Source: an uncultured Cloacibacillus sp. | Lineage (GTDB): Bacteria > Synergistota > Synergistia > Synergistales > Synergistaceae | Assembly: GCA_934511335.1 (NCBI GenBank) | Contig: CAKSWL010000093.1 | Location: 1 to 7,533 of the forward strand | DNA: 7,533 nt | Direction: 5' to 3' | Shown: piece after piece, positions 1 to 4,487 of the stretch | Layout: the number at the start of each line of letters is the position of its first letter | Numbering within the stretch: the first letter of the stretch is position 1 | Translations under genes and position numbers: made by a program | The notes under the pieces: generated by a model | What the model was told of the DNA's origin: nothing | Seen by the model: only the letters and a program-made list of their open reading frames with translations | The model's database searches: none

Positions 1-129
1 GATGCGGGCAGATTGCGGGTATTGGCAAAGGAAGCGGAAAAAAGTGCCGGTACATTCGGCTTGGATACCATAGCGAGGCAGACGTTGAAGGTATATCATG
101 GACTGGCCTCCGGCAGGAATGGTGCTTAA
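1..129 (+). CDS. Glycosyltransferase family 4, C-terminal fragment (5' end outside window)
   Basis: An open frame runs from the first base to TAA at 127-129 and gives the last 42 residues of a protein. They read as a helical tail with LAKEAEKSAGTFGLDTIARQ followed by TLKVYHGLAS. This resembles the final helix of GT4/GT-B glycosyltransferases, where a stretch after the sugar-nucleotide domain ends in a pattern like 'y.ely..l'. Such enzymes transfer a sugar from a nucleotide donor to a growing polysaccharide or lipid-linked glycan at the cytoplasmic membrane face. The following gene starts inside its last codons, so the two are probably co-transcribed. The catalytic domains lie outside the window, so the family call rests only on this tail and on the neighbour. 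A different protein with a helical end is possible. Confidence 0.55.
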   Translation, partial: DAGRLRVLAKEAEKSAGTFGLDTIARQTLKVYHGLASGRNGA

Positions 130-1201
130 GTTGAGTAAGGTAAAGCGCGAGGTGATCCGGCTTGGCATGCAAGCGGCGGTAAAATATCCTCGCTTATTTC
201 CCGCGGCTTTTTCCAAATACCTCAAAATATCGTGGAACGATAATCAGCGCCGCCGTGCGGTGCGAGAATATACAGCGGATGATTTTGCCGCAGCGTCCGG
301 TGACTTAGGGGATGGAATCCGGATTCTTGATCTTTCATGCACGTCGGGCTTTGGCGAAACTGTACATCCTGACGTGCTGTATATCCCCGAAGGTTTTGGC
401 AGAGAACGGTGGCAGTATGTGATGACGCTGACGCCGCTGCCCCGCGGGATAGAGTATTTTGAAAATCCTGAGTTTCTCGTAAGTCATAATGGAATTGACT
501 GGCGAGTACCGGAGGGAGGAAGCTCTCCCGTCGTGGGGGCGCCTTATGATTGGGTCGGCTATAATTCTGACCCCTCCCTTTATTATGAGAATGGGATCGT
601 CCAGATGATTTATCGCCGGACGGAATATCAAAAAGGCGGGGCGGTCGTCCGGCTGCTTGTAATGCATACTCAAGATGGGGTGGGATGGAGCGCCCCTTCC
701 GTCATCATGGAAGAATATCATCATCGAAAAGATTTAGCCGTCCTGATGTCGCCCACGATCGTAAAAAAAGACGGCGAATATCTGATGTGGTATGTGCAGG
801 GAAACGGCGGGATGTTTTATGTCATCCGCGCGCAGAGCGAAGATTTACACCGATGGCATGACTTTGTCAAGGTAAAAATAGAGGGATTGCCGGAGGGGAC
901 TGAGCCGTGGCACGTTGATGTAATCAAAAAAGATGGCGCGGAATTGTTAATGACGCTATGTTATCAACATACCGGCAACTATAAATCTGACCGTGGGATC
1001 GCCTTTGCCTCCAGTAAGGACGGCGGCTGCCTCTGGGCTCTCACCGGAGAGCTTATGCTTCCCGGTACAGCGGTTTTTTGTGAAAAAAGCCTATACAGAG
1101 GATCTGCCGTTTTTTCAGAAAACGGCGGACTCCTGCTATATTATTCTGGACAGGACGATCGTGACCATTGGTTCACCGCAATCAGGAGGATGACGATTTA
1201 G
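98..1201 (+). CDS. Five-bladed beta-propeller, glycosidase-like protein of a polysaccharide locus
   Basis: This 367-residue protein has no signal peptide or membrane segment. Five repeated units look like propeller blades, each opening with a short turn followed by hydrophobic strands. They are HPDVLY at residue 90, NSDPSLY at 156, SPTIV at 218, WHVDVI at 271 and YRGSAVF at 333. This is the pattern of the GH43/GH32-like five-bladed fold. Proteins starting with HPxVLY...ENPxxxxSxDGxxW are common in capsule and O-antigen clusters, where their reaction is generally unknown. Asp91 and Asp158 sit where GH32/43 enzymes carry catalytic acids, but no complete triad can be assigned. ATG 98 has GAAGG six bases upstream (87-91) and overlaps the preceding gene by 32 bases. 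ATG 119 or TTG 131 are alternative starts, as the first residues (MDWPPAG) look atypical. The gene is visibly AT-richer than the genes to its right, which suits a variable or transferred surface-glycan locus. It could modify, trim or only bind the glycan. Confidence 0.7.
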   Translation: MDWPPAGMVLKLSKVKREVIRLGMQAAVKYPRLFPAAFSKYLKISWNDNQRRRAVREYTADDFAAASGDLGDGIRILDLSCTSGFGETVHPDVLYIPEGFGRERWQYVMTLTPLPRGIEYFENPEFLVSHNGIDWRVPEGGSSPVVGAPYDWVGYNSDPSLYYENGIVQMIYRRTEYQKGGAVVRLLVMHTQDGVGWSAPSVIMEEYHHRKDLAVLMSPTIVKKDGEYLMWYVQGNGGMFYVIRAQSEDLHRWHDFVKVKIEGLPEGTEPWHVDVIKKDGAELLMTLCYQHTGNYKSDRGIAFASSKDGGCLWALTGELMLPGTAVFCEKSLYRGSAVFSENGGLLLYYSGQDDRDHWFTAIRRMTI

Positions 1202-1203
1202 GG

Positions 1204-1224
1204 AAAGACTGATTAGTCCTCTTT
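1204..1224 (+). terminator. Weak hairpin with T-rich tail after the propeller gene
   Basis: Three bases past the stop codon, GACT (1207-1210) pairs with AGTC (1215-1218) around a GATT loop. CTCTTT follows, and upstream AAA can pair with TTT across a bulge. A second small AT hairpin, CTTTAT-CAT-ATAAAG, lies at 1221-1235. The stems are short, so this is at best a weak intrinsic terminator for the polysaccharide transcript. Confidence 0.25.
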
Positions 1225-1267
1225 ATCATATAAAGCCTGACATATCGTCCGCTGACTAGGGCGTGCC

Positions 1268-1286
1268 GGCCGCCAAGCAGGCGGCC
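1268..1286. repeat. Perfect 7-bp GC inverted repeat
   Basis: GGCCGCC (1268-1274) and GGCGGCC (1280-1286) are perfect complements around AAGCA. They would form a very stable hairpin in either strand's RNA. It is followed at once by CCCCG-GAG-CGGGG (1286-1298 region). No T-run follows on either strand, so it is not a standard intrinsic terminator, although it could stabilise the 3' ends of the convergent transcripts. Confidence 0.6.
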
Positions 1287-1300
1287 CCGGAGCGGGGCGG

Positions 1301-1320
1301 AAGCGTATTTGCACACGCTT
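1301..1320. repeat. Hairpin AAGCGT/ACGCTT with ATTTGCAC loop
   Basis: AAGCGT (1301-1306) pairs perfectly with ACGCTT (1315-1320). The 8-base loop ATTTGCAC recurs exactly at 1380-1387, in the next hairpin. On the minus strand the loop reads GTGCAAAT. Confidence 0.55.
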
Positions 1321-1374
1321 GAGCCACGGCCGGGTGTCGCCTGTTTAGCGGATGGCGCATCTGATAGACAAACC

Positions 1375-1406
1375 AGCCGATTTGCACGAAATCATGGATT
1401 TCGGCT
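1375..1406. repeat. Nested inverted repeat holding a second ATTTGCAC
   Basis: GAAATC (1388-1393) pairs with GATTTC (1397-1402) around ATG. AGCC (1375-1378) pairs with GGCT (1403-1406) outside it. In a competing fold, AGCCGA (1375-1380) pairs with TCGGCT (1401-1406). The unpaired bases between the two stems on one side include the repeated word ATTTGCAC. Confidence 0.5.
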
Positions 1407-1454
1407 CTCTGGCCGTAATCGGCGGCTCCTTGCAGAAGCCCGCGTGGGGGGCCT

Positions 1455-2450
1455 TTACGATAAGTTAGCCTCAAACCGCCAAGCGTCGCGGCACATGTCC
1501 TCTACGCTCCTTTTGGCTTTCCAGTCCAGCTCTTTTTCCGCTTTTTCCGTCTGGGCGTAGCAGACGGCGATGTCTCCCGCACGCCGCGGCGTTATGCGGT
1601 AGGGGATTTTTAGCCCGTTGGCGCGCTCAAAGGCCGCTACAAGCTCAAGGACGGAGGTGCCGCGGCCGGTGCCGAGGTTATAGACGGAGACTCCCCGCTT
1701 CATATTTTTAAGCGCCGCCGCGTGTCCCTCCGCGAGGTCCATCACGTGGATATAGTCGCGCACGCCGGTGCCGTCCGGGGTGTCATAATCGCCGCCGAAT
1801 ACGCGCAGCTCTTTTAATTCTCCTTTGGCGACTTTCGTGATGTAGGGCATCAAATTGTTAGGGATGCCGTTGGGCGCTTCGCCGATGAGCCCGCTCTCGT
1901 GCGCGCCCACGGGGTTGAAATAGCGCAGCAGGGCCACGGAGAATTCAGGGTTGGCCGCGGCGGTGTCGGAAAGTATTGTCTCGCTTATCACCTTCGTCTC
2001 ACCGTAAGGGTTCGTCGCCGGCAAAAGCGGCATCGTCTCCGCAAACGGCGCTTTGTTGTCTCCGTATACCGTGGCGGAAGACGAAAAGACGAAATGGCCC
2101 ACGCCGTGCGTCACGCAGGCCTTTGCCAGCTCGATGGTGCTCACAAGGTTGTTGTAATAATAGGCGAGCGGCCTTTCGACCGATTCGCCGACCGCCTTGT
2201 AGCCCGCGAAGTGGATCACCGCGTCGATCTTGTTTTCGTTAAATATCCGCGCGACCGCCGCGCTTTCGGTCACGTCCGCTTCGTAGAAGGTGAAATCGCG
2301 TCCCGTTATTTTACGGATGCGCTCCAATGTTTGCGGCTTGCTGTTGGAAAAGTCGTCCGCGATGATCACAGGATAGCCCGCCTCCAGCAGCGCGACGCAG
2401 GTATGTGAACCGATGAAGCCCGCCCCTCCCGTTACGAGTATCTTTTTCAT
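1455..2450 (-). CDS. galE: UDP-glucose 4-epimerase GalE
   Basis: This cytoplasmic enzyme interconverts UDP-glucose and UDP-galactose in the Leloir pathway and supplies UDP-galactose for surface glycans. The 331 residues match the family's usual length (E. coli GalE is 338). The N-terminal Rossmann fold has the NAD motif GGAGFIG (residues 8-14), with acidic Asp32-Asp33 after strand 2. SSSATVYG (123-130) carries the conserved catalytic Ser, and Tyr149-xxx-Lys153 (YGETK) is the catalytic pair at the same numbering as in E. coli. Substrate-domain signatures LRYFNPVGAH, GIPNNLMPYI and DGTGVRDYIHVMDLA are all present, so it looks fully active. The ATG has GGAGGG five bases upstream (2456-2461 on this strand). 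The gene lies 24 bases after the flavodoxin-like gene and probably shares its promoter. The AT-richer polysaccharide genes end about 250 bases beyond its stop on the opposite strand, so galE may serve them although it is transcribed separately. Confidence 0.96.
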   Translation of the reverse strand: MKKILVTGGAGFIGSHTCVALLEAGYPVIIADDFSNSKPQTLERIRKITGRDFTFYEADVTESAAVARIFNENKIDAVIHFAGYKAVGESVERPLAYYYNNLVSTIELAKACVTHGVGHFVFSSSATVYGDNKAPFAETMPLLPATNPYGETKVISETILSDTAAANPEFSVALLRYFNPVGAHESGLIGEAPNGIPNNLMPYITKVAKGELKELRVFGGDYDTPDGTGVRDYIHVMDLAEGHAAALKNMKRGVSVYNLGTGRGTSVLELVAAFERANGLKIPYRITPRRAGDIAVCYAQTEKAEKELDWKAKRSVEDMCRDAWRFEANLS

Positions 2451-2474
2451 CTTTTCCCTCCGTATGCGGTCCGT

Positions 2475-3038
2475 CTATAAATTCTTTCCCAACTCGTACG
2501 CCTCGAAGAGATACTTGCGTCCTTTTTCAGCCATGTCCGTTTTGGGATACATGTCCGCCGCGCAGATCATCCCGGCAACGGGCCAGTTTGTAAAGTCACA
2601 GGCAAGGCGGAACGAGGATTTGAGCCCGTCAAAGCAGCTTGTTTCCGTATCACCGGCGGTGGCCAAAAGCACCGCGCGTTTTCCCTTCACACTGACCTTG
2701 GAGTCCGCGGCGAAGAAGGGCAGCAGCCTGTCCCACACCGATTTTATCTGTGCGCTCCATGAATAGAAGTAAAGGGGGGAGGCGAAGACGAGAACCGCCG
2801 CCGCCGCGATGCCGTCGTATACCGCGGCCATGTCGTCCCGCTGGATACAGGGAGCGCCGGTGCTCCAGCATTTGCGGCAGTCGAGACAGCCGTTTAATTT
2901 TTTACCGGCCAGGCGGATCTTGCGCACTTCATAGCCCTTCTCCTCCGCGCCCTTTGCCAGAGAGTCGGCGAGCTGTTCACTGTTGCCATCTTTGCGCGGA
3001 CTTCCCAGCAGTATCGTCACCACTTTTTTATCGCTCAT
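2475..3038 (-). CDS. Flavodoxin-fold NAD(P)H-dependent oxidoreductase with Cys cluster
   Basis: This 187-residue cytoplasmic flavoprotein belongs to the NADPH-dependent FMN reductase/flavodoxin-2 group. The FMN phosphate loop is GSPRKDGNSE (residues 12-21). SPLYFYSWSAQIKS (87-100) is the second flavin-contacting segment, and TAGD follows at 127. Cys51, 54, 57 and 64 give C-x2-C-x2-C-x6-C, ending in the family pattern 'C...DDM'. Iron-sulfur flavoproteins use a comparable compact Cys motif to hold a 4Fe-4S cluster, so electron transfer between ferredoxin-like partners and FMN is plausible. Many relatives with these Cys residues have not been characterised. The frame also opens at a TTG (3051-3053), but that codon lies in the Shine-Dalgarno sequence. 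The ATG at 3038 has GGAGGA seven bases upstream and is the better start. The gene is first in a probable two-gene unit with galE. The physiological substrate cannot be told from sequence. Confidence 0.85.
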   Translation of the reverse strand: MSDKKVVTILLGSPRKDGNSEQLADSLAKGAEEKGYEVRKIRLAGKKLNGCLDCRKCWSTGAPCIQRDDMAAVYDGIAAAAVLVFASPLYFYSWSAQIKSVWDRLLPFFAADSKVSVKGKRAVLLATAGDTETSCFDGLKSSFRLACDFTNWPVAGMICAADMYPKTDMAEKGRKYLFEAYELGKNL

Positions 3039-3045
3039 CGTGAAT

Positions 3046-3051
3046 TCCTCC
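3046..3051 (-). promoter_or_regulatory. Ribosome binding site GGAGGA fixing the flavoprotein start
   Basis: On the minus strand GGAGGA lies seven bases before the ATG whose first base is 3038. The longer TTG-initiated frame would begin inside this site, so the shorter protein is preferred. Confidence 0.85.
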
Positions 3052-3075
3052 AAATCATGATCATATCCAGCGTCT

Positions 3076-3081
3076 ATTATA
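3076..3081 (-). promoter_or_regulatory. -10 box TATAAT for the flavoprotein-galE unit
   Basis: The minus strand carries a perfect TATAAT here, about 38 bases before the ATG at 3038. Transcription would start near 3069 and leave a short leader containing the Shine-Dalgarno site. The -35 region is weak: the best match with 18 bases of spacing is TTAGCC, 3 of 6. An activator or an AT-rich UP-like effect from the surrounding AATAATAA may contribute. Confidence 0.55.
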
Positions 3082-3089
3082 TTATTATT

Positions 3090-3118
3090 GCCTGAAATAG
3101 GCTAATGAGGGGCTCAGG
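3090..3118. promoter_or_regulatory. Operator-like palindromes between divergent promoters
   Basis: GCCT-GAAAT-AGGC (3090-3102) is an interrupted palindrome centred just upstream of the leftward -10 box. A second pair, CCTGA (3091-3095) and TCAGG (3114-3118), overlaps it. Placement over the weak -35 region of the leftward promoter would suit a repressor or activator site. No known regulator consensus was recognised, and arms this short can arise by chance. Confidence 0.3.
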
Positions 3119-3157
3119 TGCTACAATTTATAATTAAGGTTGCGAGGCTCTGTGCAG

Positions 3158-3202
3158 GGCGGGCGTTCTTATTGAGGCCGCCGCTGGTGGAGCGGGATTT
3201 TT
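3158..3202 (+). promoter_or_regulatory. Possible attenuator hairpin ahead of queD
   Basis: CCGCT (3181-3185) pairs with AGCGG (3191-3195) around GGTGG, and GATTTTT follows (3196-3202), giving a short intrinsic-terminator shape. Just upstream, GGCGG (3158-3162) can pair with CCGCC (3178-3182). The second pairing shares bases 3181-3182 with the terminator stem, so the two folds exclude each other, as in an attenuator. An upstream TATAAT lies at 3129-3134, but no good -35 box accompanies it. The five-base-pair stem is marginal. No preQ1 or tetrahydrofolate riboswitch consensus was recognised. Confidence 0.3.
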
Positions 3203-3207
3203 GCGGG

Positions 3208-3236
3208 TAAACAGCGTTGCGGCTACGTGGTAGAAT
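3208..3236 (+). promoter_or_regulatory. Candidate promoter for the queD-folE2 operon
   Basis: TAAACA (3208-3213, 4 of 6 to TTGACA) is spaced 17 bases from TAGAAT (3231-3236, 5 of 6 to TATAAT). A start near 3243 would give a leader of about 29 bases carrying the strong Shine-Dalgarno site of queD. It lies downstream of the terminator-like hairpin, so transcripts from here would bypass it. Confidence 0.45.
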
Positions 3237-3259
3237 AAAGCGGTATAAAAATGGGACTA

Positions 3260-3264
3260 GGAGG
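3260..3264 (+). promoter_or_regulatory. Ribosome binding site GGAGG fixing the queD start
   Basis: GGAGG within AGGAGGA lies seven bases before ATG 3272. An in-frame ATG at 3251 precedes this site, has no Shine-Dalgarno sequence of its own and would add seven residues not typical of the family. The start at 3272 is therefore chosen. Confidence 0.85.
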
Positions 3265-3271
3265 AATAAGG

Positions 3272-3643
3272 ATGTTACTGTGCCGTGATTTTAAATTTGA
3301 TGCAGCACATAACCTTATACATTATCATGGCAAGTGTGAGCGTCTCCACGGCCACACCTACCATCTGCGGGTGATGCTGGAGGGCGAGCCGGACGCGGAG
3401 GGGATGATCTTCGACTTTGTAGAGCTCAAAAAGGCCGTCGGCGAACTGGTGCTTTTAAAGCTTGATCATGCCTATATCAACGACATTTTGCCGCAGCCGA
3501 CCGCGGAATATATCGCGATATGGATATTCAGGGAGCTTGACGGGCCGCTTTCCCGCAGCAACTGCCGGCTTCACGAGATATGGCTGTGGGAGACCGAGAG
3601 TTCCTTCGTCGTCTGCCGCCGTGAGGATATAAAAGATGCGTGA
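3272..3643 (+). CDS. queD: 6-carboxytetrahydropterin synthase family protein (QueD; COG0720), possible dual queuosine/folate type
   Basis: QueD converts 7,8-dihydroneopterin triphosphate to 6-carboxytetrahydropterin, an early step toward the 7-deazaguanine of queuosine. The 123 residues match the usual size of about 120. Zinc ligands His13 (FDAAHN), His26 and His28 (HGHTY) are present, as are the catalytic Cys22, the Asp65-His66 pair (LDHAYIND), PTAE (76-79) and the pterin-binding Glu107 (LWETES). The active-site loop reads CERLHGH. Cys22 fits the queuosine pattern CxxxHGH, while Glu23 fits the ExxHGH pattern of the PTPS-III group that makes 6-hydroxymethyldihydropterin for folate. E. coli QueD has Gly at the Glu position. 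The next gene, folE2, makes the substrate and overlaps by 8 bases (ATGCGTGA), which implies translational coupling. Neither queC nor queE is in the window. Family membership is nearly certain; the dual role is inference. Confidence 0.93.
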   Translation: MLLCRDFKFDAAHNLIHYHGKCERLHGHTYHLRVMLEGEPDAEGMIFDFVELKKAVGELVLLKLDHAYINDILPQPTAEYIAIWIFRELDGPLSRSNCRLHEIWLWETESSFVVCRREDIKDA

Positions 3644-4487
3644 CGTACAGAACGAAGCCGACCACCGGAATATGGCGATAGACCGCGTCGGGATCCGCGA
3701 CATCTCCTGGCCGATCTCCGTTCCCGACCGCACGAACGGCACGCAGGAGACGGTCGCCCAGGTGAGCCTTTCGGTTTCGCTGCCGCAGGACTATCGCGGC
3801 ACGCACATGAGCCGCTTCATCGAGGTGCTCGGAGCGCAGGAAAAACGGGTCACCTTCCATAATATGGAGGAGCTTCTGCAGACGCTCAAAGAACGTTTGA
3901 AGGCCCGCGACGCCCACGCCGTCTTTGAGTTCCCCTATTTCATCACAAAGAGCGCTCCCGTGAGCGGCGCGAAGGGACGCCTGCGCTGCGACGTCCGTTT
4001 TGACGCGGCGCTTTACGGCGACGATTTTGACCTGGTGACGACGGTGACTTCTCCGATACAGACGCTCTGTCCCTGTTCAAAGGAGATATCCGAGTTCGGG
4101 GCTCACAATCAGCGCGCTCACGCGGTGATGGAGGTGCGCCTCGCCGGCTTCGTCTGGCTCGAGGAGTTTGTGCGGATAGCCGACGACTGCGCCTCGGCGC
4201 CGATATACAGCCTGCTCAAGCGGGAGGATGAAAAATATGTGACGGAGCGCGCCTATTCAAACCCGCGCTTTGTCGAGGATTCCGTGCGCGAGCTCGCGCT
4301 CGCGATGGAGGCGGACGAACGCGTGCGGTGGTACCGTGTGTCCGTAACGAGCCACGAGAGCATACATAATCACGATGCCTTCGCCGTGATAGAGAGGGAT
4401 AAGCGCGGCGGCGGAGAGTCACGCGCGCTTACCTGCCAGGAAATTTTATCAGGCTCGCCAAGGCGGACGAAGGACGGCATAAGATGA
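3636..4487 (+). CDS. folE2: GTP cyclohydrolase IB (FolE2)
   Basis: FolE2 opens the GTP ring to give 7,8-dihydroneopterin triphosphate, the common precursor of folate and of queuosine. The 283-residue protein starts with the characteristic DVQ...DHRN..I..VGI (residues 3-20). It then shows RGTHMSRF (54-61), the active-site/metal region TLCPCSKEISEFGAHNQR (143-160, with Cys145, Cys147 and His157), and SHESIHNHDAF (239-249) with Glu241 and His244/His246. These are hallmarks of type IB, which is unrelated in sequence to the zinc enzyme FolE and is known in other bacteria to work with several metals and to be favoured when zinc is scarce. GAGGA (3623-3627) lies eight bases before the ATG, inside the end of queD. 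Its own TGA overlaps the next start (ATGA). The tail after residue 255, rich in Arg and Gly, is probably flexible. No Zur-type operator was recognised upstream. Confidence 0.96.
   Translation: MRDVQNEADHRNMAIDRVGIRDISWPISVPDRTNGTQETVAQVSLSVSLPQDYRGTHMSRFIEVLGAQEKRVTFHNMEELLQTLKERLKARDAHAVFEFPYFITKSAPVSGAKGRLRCDVRFDAALYGDDFDLVTTVTSPIQTLCPCSKEISEFGAHNQRAHAVMEVRLAGFVWLEEFVRIADDCASAPIYSLLKREDEKYVTERAYSNPRFVEDSVRELALAMEADERVRWYRVSVTSHESIHNHDAFAVIERDKRGGGESRALTCQEILSGSPRRTKDGIR

Larger units (their letters stand above)
1202..1454. other. Gene-free, structure-rich interval between two convergent genes
   Basis: I found no convincing gene in this 253-base interval. A minus-strand open frame (1256-1474) and a plus-strand one (1309-1560) exist. 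Both overlap galE, lack a good Shine-Dalgarno site and are rich in Arg, Ala and Pro, as expected of frames open only because of GC content. The DNA instead holds a run of inverted repeats at 1268-1286, 1288-1300, 1301-1320 and 1375-1406. ATTTGCAC occurs twice (1307-1314 and 1380-1387). It could be an interspersed repeat of the REP/ERIC kind, a structured RNA or the 3' UTR of galE. Confidence 0.5.

Noticed and set aside
1268..1286. The strong GC hairpin as an intrinsic terminator for galE or the propeller gene
   Set aside because: Neither strand has a T-run after the stem, so the standard requirement is not met.
1202..1454. A tRNA or CRISPR repeat in the hairpin-rich interval
   Set aside because: No T-loop consensus, anticodon arm arrangement or CCA end was found. 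The repeated 8-base word occurs only twice and lacks CRISPR-like regular spacing.
1256..1474. A 72-residue minus-strand frame overlapping the end of galE
   Set aside because: It starts inside galE without a clear Shine-Dalgarno site and has a composition typical of GC-driven open frames. It is better treated as part of a possible repeat.
1899..2408. A 169-residue plus-strand frame opposite galE
   Set aside because: It is entirely antisense to a clear GalE with all catalytic residues. The Arg/Val/His-rich translation matches no family and reflects the complementary strand of a GC-rich gene.
3118..3210. A 30-residue GTG-initiated frame in the queD leader with GAGGGG five bases upstream, a possible leader peptide
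   Set aside because: It would need transcription starting before 3107, where no good rightward promoter is seen. Its sequence has no run of regulatory codons, and it spans the terminator-like hairpin. Chance is the simpler explanation.
3139..3271. A preQ1 or tetrahydrofolate riboswitch upstream of queD-folE2
   Set aside because: I looked for the conserved cores of these classes and saw neither. The only structure is the short pair of alternative hairpins reported separately.
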